From Muribaculaceae bacterium (GTDB taxonomy: Bacteria > Bacteroidota > Bacteroidia > Bacteroidales > Muribaculaceae), in contig JAGAJP010000050.1 in assembly GCA_017626045.1 (NCBI GenBank), positions 1 to 64,000 of the forward strand: a stretch of 64,000 nt of DNA, in the 5' to 3' direction. Under the pieces are notes generated by a model, which did no database searches, was not told the DNA's origin, and was given only the letters and a program-made list of their open reading frames with translations. Both the position numbers and the translations under genes were made by a program. Positions 16,536 to 27,194 of the stretch are shown piece by piece. Within the stretch, counting starts at the first letter, position 1. Each line of letters starts with the position of its first letter.

Positions 16536-16561
16536 ATTATAATAAGGATGTTCATTCCGAA

Positions 16562-17233
16562 TCAGTTTGCGTCGATGAGTTCCTTGTCGCGGCAGCGCAG
16601 GATGCGTGCGGGGAAGTCGTCGCAAAGCTGGAGGTTGTGGGTTGCCATCAGCACTGAATGGCCTGCCGAGGCGAGACTGTGGAGAAGGCTCACGATGGAA
16701 ATGCCGGTCTGGGGGTCGAGGTTGCCGGTGGGCTCGTCAGCGAGGATAAGGCGGGGATTGTTGAGCAAAGCCCTCGCTATCACTATACGCTGCTGCTCGC
16801 CTCCCGACAGTTCGTGTGGCATCTTATAGCTCTTGTGGTTCATGCCCACATCAATCAGTACATCTTCTATACGCTGGTCAATAGCGGTTTTCTCACGCCA
16901 TCCGGTGGCGCGGAGCACGAATTCAAGATTGCCGTAGACAGAGCGGTCCTGAAGAAGCTGGAAATCCTGAAACACAATTCCGATGTTTCTACGAAGAAAC
17001 GGGATTTGCTTCTTCTTAAGGTTAAGGAGGTCATAACCTATCACCTCCGCCTTGTCGCCGCCGGCGATAGGCACATCCGCATACATCGACTTCAGAAGCG
17101 AGCTCTTGCCGCTACCCACTCTGCCGACGAGATAGCAGAACTCCCCTTCGGCGAGAGAAAACGAGACATTCTGCAGGACTGTTTTCTCAGCCCTGCGAAT
17201 TTCAACGTTTTCGTATTCAATAAGATTCTCCAT
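16562..17233 (-). CDS. ftsE: FtsE-like ABC ATPase
   Basis: 223 aa from ATG 17233 ([12 protein letters not shown]); the longer frame adds 18 residues that overlap the upstream gene. Walker A is [13 protein letters not shown], signature [16 protein letters not shown], Walker [13 protein letters not shown] and the H-loop ATHN. The closest family is FtsE, which with FtsX links the divisome to peptidoglycan hydrolases. No ftsX-type permease is adjacent, so the partner must be elsewhere; assignment to another LolD-like ATPase is possible. It starts five bases from the stop of the SLC45-like transporter gene. Confidence 0.82.
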   Translation of the reverse strand: MENLIEYENVEIRRAEKTVLQNVSFSLAEGEFCYLVGRVGSGKSSLLKSMYADVPIAGGDKAEVIGYDLLNLKKKQIPFLRRNIGIVFQDFQLLQDRSVYGNLEFVLRATGWREKTAIDQRIEDVLIDVGMNHKSYKMPHELSGGEQQRIVIARALLNNPRLILADEPTGNLDPQTGISIVSLLHSLASAGHSVLMATHNLQLCDDFPARILRCRDKELIDAN

Positions 17234-17237
17234 ATTC

Positions 17238-18848
17238 TTACTCCTTCTCAGCTGAATGCTCGCGGATAAACGCCACGCAGAGCGCACCTACCGCAATTGA
17301 GATACCTGCAATAGCCATCATAGTGGATTGAGGCACGACTTCTGTGGGTACGCTTATCGCGCCGAGAATTGCCTTTCCGCTAACTGCCGCGATAATCTGC
17401 GGGATGCAGATAGTACAGTTAAACAGACCGAGATATGCGCCGATATTTCCTCCTTTGAGAGAATTGGTGAGAATCGTGAACGGCCAAGCCAGCATCGCAG
17501 CCCAAGCGCATCCTATGAGAATGAAAGCCACGAAGAGGAGATATTTGTCGGTGATGTATGCAGAACCGAGGAATCCGGCAGCGCCGAGCAGAAGGCTTAG
17601 CGCATACGAGAACTTACGGTTTCTAAAGCGCGGAAGCACCACAGCCCAAAGCACAGAGCCTATAGCCTGGACAGCAAACAGGATGCCCACCCAGTTTCCG
17701 GCGTCATTGTATTGTTCGGAAGCGGCGTCGAGTTCCACCTGACGGTCGAAAGAGGCAGTCTTGGGGTCGGGAACTGTAAACTCATGCACCTCGTCGATGA
17801 AGAGTTTGCCGGTCTTGGGATCGGTGGTCATAATACCCACAGCTTTCAGTGTCACGGGCGACGGGAGATCTGAAAGCCGCATCTCCGCCTTGTTGCCGGC
17901 AACTACTATTCTATCGTCTTGAGTAAGGATGAACTTCGCCTTCTCAGTCTTTTCCTTGCCTTCCGAATCAGTAAATGTTATACCTTTCACGTTCTCAACC
18001 GACGGAGTGTCGAAAGCATTGAGAGCCACTGTGCCTGGAGTGTAAGTCCACATGAAGAGGAATGCGAACCAACAGAAGAACTGCACCACGCCCACTGTCC
18101 AGAACGTTTTGGGAGCATGCACAAGAAGTTTAAAGAGATTCTGTTTGGGGGCATTTGCCTTAGACGCCTCATCCACACCGTTGTATTCATTGTATAGTTT
18201 CGGCGGCCATTCCTTGATTTTAATCAGGGAATATACCACGCAAAGGAGCAGGATAGCCGCACCGATATAGAACGACCATATCACAGTAGGGGGCACCTCA
18301 CCTGAAGGAGCCACATTGGCGATACCGAACCAAGCGAAGAGGAACGGGAAAATGTATCCGACGATAGACCCTGCGTTGCAAAGGAAGCTCTGTATCGAGT
18401 ATGCGAGACCTTTCTGCTTTTCATTGACCATGTCGCCGACAAGCATCTTGAAGGGCTGCATAGCCATATTAATGGAGGTATCGAGGAGCATCAATGCGAT
18501 AAGACCTACCATAATGGCACTGCTGACGGTGAGGCCGAAACTTCCCGCATTCGGAAGCAGGCACATCACGAGAATCGCCACTGCTGCACCGATGATCAGA
18601 TATGGCAGGCGACGTCCGAAACGGTTCCATGTCTTGTCAGAAGCGCTGCCGACAAGAGGCTGGACAATAAGACCCATGAGAGGTGGAAGAATCCAGAAAT
18701 AAGAAAGATCATGGGGATCGGCACCGATAGTGGTGAAGATACGCGACACATTCGCGCTTTGCAAAGCATAGGCTATCTGGACTCCGAAAAATCCAAAACT
18801 CAGGTTCCAAAGTTTCCAGAAGCCAAGATCGGGTTTTGTTTTAGACAT
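17238..18848 (-). CDS. SLC45-type MFS sugar transporter
   Basis: 536 aa, about 12 membrane helices. The start MSKTKPDLGFWKLWNLSFGFFG and the motif GSASDKTWNRFGRRLPYLI (loop 2-3 MFS signature) match the SLC45/GPH-like sucrose and maltose transporter group common in Bacteroidota. A soluble insertion of about 110 residues between helices 6 and 7 (charged, with VKGITFTDSEGKEKTEKAKF) is longer than in most MFS proteins, probably a small cytoplasmic or periplasmic domain. Substrate is not evident because no glycosidase is adjacent. An ABC ATPase gene follows five bases downstream. Confidence 0.82.
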   Translation of the reverse strand: MSKTKPDLGFWKLWNLSFGFFGVQIAYALQSANVSRIFTTIGADPHDLSYFWILPPLMGLIVQPLVGSASDKTWNRFGRRLPYLIIGAAVAILVMCLLPNAGSFGLTVSSAIMVGLIALMLLDTSINMAMQPFKMLVGDMVNEKQKGLAYSIQSFLCNAGSIVGYIFPFLFAWFGIANVAPSGEVPPTVIWSFYIGAAILLLCVVYSLIKIKEWPPKLYNEYNGVDEASKANAPKQNLFKLLVHAPKTFWTVGVVQFFCWFAFLFMWTYTPGTVALNAFDTPSVENVKGITFTDSEGKEKTEKAKFILTQDDRIVVAGNKAEMRLSDLPSPVTLKAVGIMTTDPKTGKLFIDEVHEFTVPDPKTASFDRQVELDAASEQYNDAGNWVGILFAVQAIGSVLWAVVLPRFRNRKFSYALSLLLGAAGFLGSAYITDKYLLFVAFILIGCAWAAMLAWPFTILTNSLKGGNIGAYLGLFNCTICIPQIIAAVSGKAILGAISVPTEVVPQSTMMAIAGISIAVGALCVAFIREHSAEKE

Positions 18849-18877
18849 TTTTATGTATATGAGATGTTTATATTATT

Positions 18878-19720
18878 CTATTTCTGCAACTGATAGAGCA
18901 GTTTGATCTCGGCGGCCCAGATGGCAGGATTGGGAGTCTCGAGGATGATAGGCATGTCGTCGAATCTCGGGTCGTTGACAAACCTGCGGAAGAACTCCAT
19001 GCCGAGCGTGCCCTTTCCTATCTCTGCATGTCTGTCGATGCGCGAGCCGAGTTTTCGAAGGTCGTCGTTTAGATGTATCGCCTTTAGATACCGGGCTCCC
19101 ACCACATCGTCAAACTCCTGCCATGTTCGCCTATATCCCTCATCGTCGGCGAGGTCATATCCGGCTGAATAACTATGGCAAGTGTCCACACAGACCCCGA
19201 CACGAGATTTGTCTTCAATCTTTTCAATGACTCGGGCAAGCTGCTCGAACGCATAACCGAGATTGCTGCCCTGTCCGGCTGTAGACTCAAGAACCGCCGT
19301 CACCCCACAAGTCTGCTCGAGGGTGATATTGACCGAATCCGCAATTCTATCGAGACATTCTTCCGGAGTCATTTCATTGAGATGGCTACCGGGATGGAAG
19401 TTTAGCATGGTCAGACCGAGCTGCTCGCATCTCTGCATTTCCTCAAGAAACGACTTGCGGCTCAAGTGCAGTTTCTGGGGGTCGGGACTTCCGAGATTGA
19501 TAAGGAAATTGTCGTGAGGCAGAATAAGGTCCGGGCTATATCCAGCCAATCTGCAGTTTTCCTTAAACGCTTCTATTTCTTCATTTTTCAGGGGTTTGGA
19601 AGTCCAGCGGTTGCTGCTGCCTGTGAAAAGCGCGAAACTTCGCGCACCGATGGCCGCAGCCTCCAGCGGAGCGTTTGCCACTCCCCCTTCAGTGCTTACG
19701 TGTGCTCCAATATATTTCAT
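18878..19720 (-). CDS. nfo: endonuclease IV (AP endonuclease)
   Basis: 280 aa, TIM-barrel trinuclear-zinc AP endonuclease that nicks DNA 5' to abasic sites. Family motifs are intact: MKYIGAHVSTEGG at the start, LNFHPGSHL, GVCVDTCHSYSAGYD, HLNDDLRKLGSRIDRH and ILETPNP near the end, giving the His/Asp/Glu metal ligands. Length is typical. The ATG faces the methyltransferase gene at 19812 across a short region carrying opposed -7 boxes. Confidence 0.95.
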   Translation of the reverse strand: MKYIGAHVSTEGGVANAPLEAAAIGARSFALFTGSSNRWTSKPLKNEEIEAFKENCRLAGYSPDLILPHDNFLINLGSPDPQKLHLSRKSFLEEMQRCEQLGLTMLNFHPGSHLNEMTPEECLDRIADSVNITLEQTCGVTAVLESTAGQGSNLGYAFEQLARVIEKIEDKSRVGVCVDTCHSYSAGYDLADDEGYRRTWQEFDDVVGARYLKAIHLNDDLRKLGSRIDRHAEIGKGTLGMEFFRRFVNDPRFDDMPIILETPNPAIWAAEIKLLYQLQK

Positions 19721-19749
19721 ATTATATATCTTTCTAATAACCTATCCTA

Positions 19750-19808
19750 CAAAATTACTAAAAAAATCCGGCAAAGTATGAATTGGACGTGATTTTTTTG
19801 TAATTTTG
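19750..19808. promoter_or_regulatory. divergent promoters of nfo and the methyltransferase gene
   Basis: TAATTTTG occurs on the minus strand at 19750-19757 (for nfo) and on the plus strand at 19801-19808 (for the methyltransferase). No well-spaced -33 element is obvious for either. The plus box ends only three bases before the ATG at 19812, so that mRNA would be leaderless or nearly so. Confidence 0.6.
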
Positions 19809-19811
19809 CAT

Positions 19812-20573
19812 ATGGTCTTATCAAAATCTAAATTAAATCTATATTCGCGTCTCGGAAGCCGCAAGCAGAGGGAAAAGCTTCGACTGTTTGTGGCAGAGGG
19901 AGAAAAGTGTGTTGCCGATACACTCGGAAAGTTCTGTGTAGAAGCCTTGATAGCTACAGAGGCTTGGGCAGAGATCCATCCTGACTTCAGCCTCCAGCCG
20001 TTTGTCACAGCCGGCGAACAGGAGCTTCGCAAGATCTCGCAACTCCAGACGTTGCCGGAAGTCATAGCCGTCTACCGTATGCCCGAACCGCAGCCGGCTG
20101 ATGAAAGGCTTATGTCGGAATCGGTGACACTGCTTCTTGACGCGGTCCAGGATCCGGGCAATCTCGGCACCATACTGAGAACAGCCTCTTGGTTTGGCAT
20201 AGAGCAGGTGATACTTGGCGACGGGTGTGCCGATCCCTACAATCCCAAGGCCGTACAGTCATCAATGGGCGCTGTCGGCATGGTAAGAATCATTCAGGAG
20301 AATCTTTGCTCACTCATCGAAAGGCACAAGGATATACCTGTCTATGGCACACTTCTTGACGGCACCGACATATACGCCACGCCTCTGGAGCGACCGGCTC
20401 TGGTAGTGATGGGAAACGAAGGCAACGGACTGAGCGAAGAAATCAGAAAGAGGGTCAGTCATCCGCTCCTGATACCGAGTCCTGCACGCGGATCTCATGC
20501 TGAGTCGCTCAATGTGGCAGCCGCCACTGCCATAACACTCTCTGAGTTTGCGAAGCGGAGCGGGGGTCGGTGA
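19812..20573 (+). CDS. TrmH/RlmB-family RNA 2'-O-methyltransferase
   Basis: 253 aa from ATG 19812; the TTG two codons earlier is part of the -7 box and is not used. The N-terminal substrate-binding region (LSKSKLNLYSRLGSRKQREK, LFVAEGEKCV) precedes a SPOUT domain with the knotted SAM-binding motifs LLDAVQDPGNLGTILRTA, VVMGNEGNGLSEEI and SLNVAAATAITL. Such enzymes methylate a ribose in 23S rRNA or tRNA; which one cannot be told. The close promoter suggests a leaderless message. Confidence 0.88.
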   Translation: MVLSKSKLNLYSRLGSRKQREKLRLFVAEGEKCVADTLGKFCVEALIATEAWAEIHPDFSLQPFVTAGEQELRKISQLQTLPEVIAVYRMPEPQPADERLMSESVTLLLDAVQDPGNLGTILRTASWFGIEQVILGDGCADPYNPKAVQSSMGAVGMVRIIQENLCSLIERHKDIPVYGTLLDGTDIYATPLERPALVVMGNEGNGLSEEIRKRVSHPLLIPSPARGSHAESLNVAAATAITLSEFAKRSGGR

Positions 20574-20635
20574 TTTTGAATTTTAAATTGGGCTAAAGCG
20601 ATTGTGTGTTGGCTTAAGCAATAAATTTTAATGTT

Positions 20636-21994
20636 TTGAAAACAGTATATTTCTGCAGTTCATGCGGACATGAGTCGCCCAAATGGATGGGAAGGTGTCC
20701 GGCATGTGGAGAATGGAACACGTTTGTGGAAGAGAAAGTATCCACAAAAAAAACGTCACGCGGCAAGGGGTTGCTCGCCACAGAAGGTGCAAAACCGGTA
20801 AAACTGTCAGACATCGAGCCTCTTGACGAGCCACGTATACACATGCCCTCAGAAGAACTTAACAGGGTGCTTGGAGGCGGATTGGTTGCAGGCAGCCTCA
20901 CACTGCTTGGCGGCGAGCCCGGCATCGGGAAGTCCACGCTGCTGCTCCAGAACATCCTTTCCATAAGAAACCGAAGAATACTGTATGTCAGCGGTGAGGA
21001 ATCCGCGTCACAACTAAAACTGAGGGCAGACAGACTCGGGAAGGTTTCTGAAAACACATTCATCCTCACCGAGACCCAGCTTGACAGGATATTCACGCAG
21101 ATAGAAAATGTGAAACCCCAGCTTGTGGTGGTAGACTCAATCCAGACCATAGCATCTACCGATATAGAGTCGGCAGCCGGCAGCGTGAGTCAGGTCAGGG
21201 AATGCGCCGCCGCGTTGCTGCGCTATGCAAAGCAGTCCGGAGTTCCGGTAATACTCGTAGGTCACATAAACAAAGACGGAGCGATTGCCGGGCCGAAGGT
21301 CCTGGAGCATATAGTCGATACCGTAATCCAGTTTGAAGGCGACCGCCAGTATCTGTATCGCATACTAAGATCTATAAAAAACCGCTTCGGCTCCACCAAC
21401 GAGATAGGCATCTATGAGATGGTTCAGAAAGGGCTCAGGGAAGTCAAGAATCCGTCAGAAATGCTGCTAAGCGACAATCGCGAGGAAGAGATGAGCGGAA
21501 TAGCAATAGGAGTTACTATCGATGGAGCGCGGCCATTCATGGTGGAAGTGCAGGCATTGGTGTCGTCTGCGGCATACGGAACTCCGCAGCGTTCAGTGAC
21601 GGGATTCGACCAGCGTCGCCTGAACATGCTACTTGCGGTGCTTGAAAAACGAGCGCGTTTTAAACTTGGGCAGAAAGACGTGTTTCTGAACATCGCGGGC
21701 GGTCTCAAGGTAACGGATCCGGCGCTTGACCTCGCAGTAGTGGCGGCAGTCATGTCGTCGAACTTTGATGTCTCAGTGCCACGCAGGGCGGCATTTGCCG
21801 GAGAGGTAGGGCTATCGGGAGAGATACGAACTGTCACTCGCATCGACCAGCGGGTGGCGGAGGCCGCTAAATTTGGTTTTGAAACCATCTTCATCCCTAC
21901 AGGCAACCTGAAGGGAATCCACGACAAATTCAACATCCAGATCGTAGAGGTCAACAAAGTTACCGACCTCTTCCGCCGTCTCTTTGAGGGTTAA
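20636..21994 (+). CDS. radA: DNA repair protein RadA
   Basis: 452 aa. A four-Cys zinc finger (CSSCG...CPACG) opens the protein, followed by the RecA-like ATPase (Walker A GGEPGIGKSTLLLQ), the RadA-specific KNRFG motif (IKNRFGSTNEIG) and a Lon-protease-like C-terminal domain (GGLKVTDPALDLAVVAAV). RadA drives branch migration in recombination. The start is TTG at 20636: the ATG at 20631 is out of frame and an in-frame stop lies at 20615, so no upstream ATG can be used. Confidence 0.95.
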   Translation: MKTVYFCSSCGHESPKWMGRCPACGEWNTFVEEKVSTKKTSRGKGLLATEGAKPVKLSDIEPLDEPRIHMPSEELNRVLGGGLVAGSLTLLGGEPGIGKSTLLLQNILSIRNRRILYVSGEESASQLKLRADRLGKVSENTFILTETQLDRIFTQIENVKPQLVVVDSIQTIASTDIESAAGSVSQVRECAAALLRYAKQSGVPVILVGHINKDGAIAGPKVLEHIVDTVIQFEGDRQYLYRILRSIKNRFGSTNEIGIYEMVQKGLREVKNPSEMLLSDNREEEMSGIAIGVTIDGARPFMVEVQALVSSAAYGTPQRSVTGFDQRRLNMLLAVLEKRARFKLGQKDVFLNIAGGLKVTDPALDLAVVAAVMSSNFDVSVPRRAAFAGEVGLSGEIRTVTRIDQRVAEAAKFGFETIFIPTGNLKGIHDKFNIQIVEVNKVTDLFRRLFEG

Positions 21995-22009
21995 GTAACA
22001 CGTTCAATC

Positions 22010-22035
22010 AAAGAAATAAGTTTAAACAACTTCAA
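22010..22035 (+). repeat. 26-bp copy of the AAACAACTTCAA terminal motif
   Basis: Identical over 26 bases to 11505-11530, the right end of the MITE-like element. It lies 17 bases before the ATG at 22053, so it forms the leader of that gene. Confidence 0.75.
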
Positions 22036-22052
22036 TAAACCAAATTAAAAAT

Positions 22053-22466
22053 ATGAATTACACACCTGAAAACATCACCAGTCTCGAACCAGACGAGATA
22101 TTCGTGTTTGGAAGTAATCTTGCAGGCATACATGCCGGAGGAGCAGCCCGGGTAGCCCTCGAGCGCTTTGGAGCCATAATGGGTCAGGGCGTCGGTATTC
22201 AAGGACAGTCCTACGCCATCCCCACTATGCAGGGAGGCGTTGAAACCATCAAACCATATGTAGACGAATTCATAGAACTCGCCAGCGAATGGGACCAGAC
22301 CACGTTTTATGTGACGCGAATAGGCTGCGGCATAGCCGGATTCACCGACGAGGAGATTGCTCCATTGTTTGCCGAAGCCCTCAACCTTTACAACGTAAGG
22401 CTTCCAAAATCATTTGTAGACATCCTGACTCGGGAATCAGGGGAAAAGAATATGCAAAAAGAATAA
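22053..22466 (+). CDS. A1S_2505-like phage-related protein
   Basis: 137 aa. YTPENITSLEPDEIFVFGSN, GIHAGGAARVALERFGA and VTRIGCGIAGFTDEEIAPLF match a widespread family often annotated as A1S_2505-like, found in phages and bacterial chromosomes, with a fold resembling macrodomains by its GCGIAG glycine loop (inference). The biochemical role is unknown. It carries a C-terminal charged tail of about 15 residues. It lies between radA and pyrG without other phage genes, and its leader contains the repeated 22010-22035 motif. Confidence 0.7.
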   Translation: MNYTPENITSLEPDEIFVFGSNLAGIHAGGAARVALERFGAIMGQGVGIQGQSYAIPTMQGGVETIKPYVDEFIELASEWDQTTFYVTRIGCGIAGFTDEEIAPLFAEALNLYNVRLPKSFVDILTRESGEKNMQKE

Positions 22467-22486
22467 AAAAAACTGAATTGAAATAA

Positions 22487-24141
<1,655 letters not shown>

Positions 24142-24142
<1 letters not shown>

Positions 24143-25164
24143 TGAACAAAAAGACAATACTTGTCGCCGCTGCCATATTCGCGATTGGCGCGGCGACAGC
24201 CAAAGAGCCATTCTGGCTTGGCGGCGACATCTCCGGCACTACAGCCAACGAAGCGCGCGGGCACTTCACCAGAAGTGTCAACGGCGAAACCCGGGAAACG
24301 ACCCGGCTTATGAAAGACTATGGGATGAACGCCACCAGACTCAGGGTATGGGTGAATCCTAAAGACGGATTCTCCTCCCCTGCCGATGTCCTGAAGATGG
24401 CGCAACGCTCGCAGGAACTCGGGATGCCCCTGATGATAGACTTTCATTACTCCGACTGGTGGGCCGATCCGGGAAAACAATATCCTCCGAAGGCGTGGGA
24501 GGGTCTGAGTCTGGAGCAGACCGCAGACTCTCTTGCCGCCCACACCAGAAACACCCTGCAACTTCTAAAAGACAACGGAATAGACGTGAAGTGGGTACAG
24601 GTTGGCAACGAGACGACAAACGGATTCCTATGGCCGATGGCAAAGATTCCGGACAATTATGACAATTACGCGTATCTGACGAAAGCAGGGTGCAAGGCAG
24701 TGAAAGAGGTATATCCCGAGGCAAAGACAATCATCCATCTCGACAACGGATTTGACCAGAATCTCTATGACAGAGTTTTTGACAACCTGAAGTCAAGAGG
24801 CGTGGAGTGGGACATAATAGGCATGAGCGTATATCCCTATTGGGCAATGGAAGGGAAACGAGAAGAAAGCGAGATCATGACTCTTGTGGACGCCATCGCC
24901 AATATCAACCACCTGAAAGACAAATATGGTTCAGAAATAATGATTGTGGAGACAGGCGTCGATGCCCGGGAACCGGAGAAGGGGAAACAGTTTATCGACG
25001 CCCTGATAAAGGCATCCAAGAAGCTGACGGGAGGAGCCTGCACAGGAGTGTTCTACTGGGCTCCTGAAATAGACGCCGACGCCGCCTACCATCTCGGGGC
25101 TTTCTCGGAGGGAAAACCCACAGTCATTATGGATGCCTTCAAGAATGCCGCAAAATCTGAATAA
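24142..25164 (+). CDS. GH53 endo-beta-1,4-galactanase
   Basis: 340 aa with a signal peptide (MNKKTILVAAAIFAIGAATA), so it is exported. The GH53 TIM barrel is shown by FWLGGDISGT, NATRLRVWVNP, MIDFHYSDWWADPGKQ, the acid/base Glu in VQVGNETTNGFLWP, IGMSVYPYWA and the nucleophile Glu in MIVETGVD. GH53 enzymes cut the beta-1,4-galactan side chains of pectin (type I arabinogalactan). No SusC/D pair or other glycosidase is near, so this is not a classic polysaccharide-utilisation locus. It overlaps pyrG by one base. Confidence 0.93.
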
Positions 25165-25206
25165 TCGCGAAATAAGAAAAATAAAGTTCACTCTTAAACA
25201 TAATAC

Positions 25207-27168
25207 ATGATAAGCGTCAACGACCTGACGATGGAATTTTCGGCACGGCCGATATTCTCGAACGCCAGTTTTGTAATAAATAAGACAGACAAGATAGGAC
25301 TTGCCGGCAAAAACGGAGCCGGCAAGTCTACTTTGCTTAAAATAATCGCGGGCCTTCAGCCCCCTACATCCGGTAGTGTCTCCAAGCCATCGGAAGTGAC
25401 AATCGGATATCTTCCTCAGCAGATGAAACTTGCAGACGACACCTCAATCATCAACGAGGCGCGTAAGGCATTCTCTCACATCGACGAGCACCGCGAACGA
25501 TTGGAGAGGCTCAACCAAGAGCTTGCCACGCGCACCGACTATGACACGGACTCCTACGCAAAACTTCTGGAAGACATAGAATATCTCAACGATCGACTCA
25601 CCATAGAGGGCGCCGACAATATGGAAGCGGAAGTAGAAAAGACCCTGACAGGTCTCGGATTCAACAGGGAAGACTTCGACCGTCCGACATCGGAGTTTTC
25701 CGGAGGATGGAGAATGCGAGTGGAACTTGCAAAAATACTGCTTCAGAAACCGGACCTGCTGCTTCTTGACGAGCCGACCAACCATCTTGACATAGAGTCG
25801 ATACAATGGCTCGAACAGTTCCTCATGTCAAAAGCACGCGCTGTGCTCCTCGTGAGCCATGACAGGGCTTTCCTGGACAATGTGACCCGACGCACAATAG
25901 AAATTTCCTGCGGCAAGATATATGATTACAAGGTGAGCTATACCCCTTATACTGAATTGAGGAAGGAACGGGTGGAGCAGCAAATGCGTGCATACGAAAA
26001 CCAGCAGAAACAGATTGCCGACATAAAGGCATTCATCGAGCGGTTTCGATACCAGGCCACCAAGGCGATTCAAGTCCAGAGCCGAATAAAGCAACTTGAA
26101 AAGATAGTGCCCATCGAGGTCGATGAAGTCGACAACTCGCGTCTGCGCCTCAAATTTCCACCTGCACCTCGGTCAGGCGATTTCCCCCTTATTCTCGAAG
26201 ATGTCGGCAAAGCCTACGGCGACCATCAGGTTTTTGACCACGCCGATTTCCGGATAAGAAGAGGAGAGAAAGTGGCGTTTGTAGGTAAAAACGGAGAAGG
26301 AAAATCGACCCTTGTCAAATGCATCATGGGCGAGATAGACCATACCGGAGAGCTTAGGCTCGGACACAACGTAAAAATAGGTTATTTCGCCCAGAACCAG
26401 GCTCAGCTTCTTGATGAGAACCTGACTGTATTCGAGACAATCGACAATGTCGCAACCGGCGACATCCGTCTGAAGATACGAGACATACTCGGGGCTTTCA
26501 TGTTTGGAGGCGAGGCATCGGACAAGAAGGTGAAAGTGCTTTCGGGTGGCGAGAAAACACGCCTCGCAATGATCAAGCTTCTTCTGGAACCGGTCAATTT
26601 CCTGATACTTGACGAGCCGACCAACCATCTTGACCTCAGGACGAAAGATATCCTTAAAGACGCCATCAAAGACTTTGACGGCACAGTCATCGTGGTTAGC
26701 CATGACCGTGATTTCCTCGACGGGCTGGTCGACAAGGTATACGAGTTCGGCGGCGGGAAGGTCAGGGAAAACCTCGGAGGCATCTACGACTTCCTTAAGT
26801 CAAAGAATCTCGAGAGTCTGCGAGACCTTGAGCTATCGAAATCACCGTCCGACACACTCCGGACTTCGGCAGGCGCTAAGGACAGCAAGACCGAAGTTCA
26901 GAAAGAAAGCGCTCCCGCTCCAAAGCTCACTTATGCCGAACAGAAAGCGAGGGAAAGGATGCTGAAGAAGGCGGAGAAAAAAGTTCGGGAGGCTGAGGAA
27001 GAGATATCACGGCTCGAGACAGTTCTCAAAGAGATTGAAGAAAAGATATCCGGCGGCGACACCTCCGCCGAAACACTCGATGGCTATGCCAAAGCCCAGA
27101 AAGATCTGGAAAACGGGATGTCGCTATGGGAACTCGCCACTATGGAACTGGAGGAATTGAAAATTTAG
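25207..27168 (+). CDS. ABC-F family ATPase
   Basis: 653 aa with two ABC domains and no membrane helices. Walker A sites are GLAGKNGAGKSTLLK and FVGKNGEGKSTLVK, signatures FSGGWRMRVELAK and LSGGEKTRLAMIK, each followed by LLLDEPTNHLD/LILDEPTNHLD. The linker between them is long and charged (about residues 240-310), and the C-terminal 90 residues form a probable coiled coil as in Uup/EttA-type proteins. ABC-F proteins act on ribosomes, relieving stalling or protecting against antibiotics; housekeeping is likeliest. The stop codon lies in the first unit of an AT-rich tandem repeat. Confidence 0.92.
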   Translation: MISVNDLTMEFSARPIFSNASFVINKTDKIGLAGKNGAGKSTLLKIIAGLQPPTSGSVSKPSEVTIGYLPQQMKLADDTSIINEARKAFSHIDEHRERLERLNQELATRTDYDTDSYAKLLEDIEYLNDRLTIEGADNMEAEVEKTLTGLGFNREDFDRPTSEFSGGWRMRVELAKILLQKPDLLLLDEPTNHLDIESIQWLEQFLMSKARAVLLVSHDRAFLDNVTRRTIEISCGKIYDYKVSYTPYTELRKERVEQQMRAYENQQKQIADIKAFIERFRYQATKAIQVQSRIKQLEKIVPIEVDEVDNSRLRLKFPPAPRSGDFPLILEDVGKAYGDHQVFDHADFRIRRGEKVAFVGKNGEGKSTLVKCIMGEIDHTGELRLGHNVKIGYFAQNQAQLLDENLTVFETIDNVATGDIRLKIRDILGAFMFGGEASDKKVKVLSGGEKTRLAMIKLLLEPVNFLILDEPTNHLDLRTKDILKDAIKDFDGTVIVVSHDRDFLDGLVDKVYEFGGGKVRENLGGIYDFLKSKNLESLRDLELSKSPSDTLRTSAGAKDSKTEVQKESAPAPKLTYAEQKARERMLKKAEKKVREAEEEISRLETVLKEIEEKISGGDTSAETLDGYAKAQKDLENGMSLWELATMELEELKI

Positions 27169-27194
27169 AATTGAAAATTTAGAATTTAGAATTA
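27154..27194 (+). repeat. AT-rich tandem repeat between abc-F and M13 genes
   Basis: GAATTGAAAATTTAG occurs at 27154-27168 and 27168-27182, with a partial third unit to 27194. The TAG in the first copy is the ABC-F stop codon and the last unit abuts the M13 ATG. The sequence resembles the borders of the repeats at 48.9 and 52.2 kb and is probably a remnant of that family. Confidence 0.7.

Noticed and set aside
16337..16555. 72-codon minus-strand frame beside tRNA-Ala
   Set aside because: It is made of the ftsE terminator, the REP-like repeat and an AT tract.
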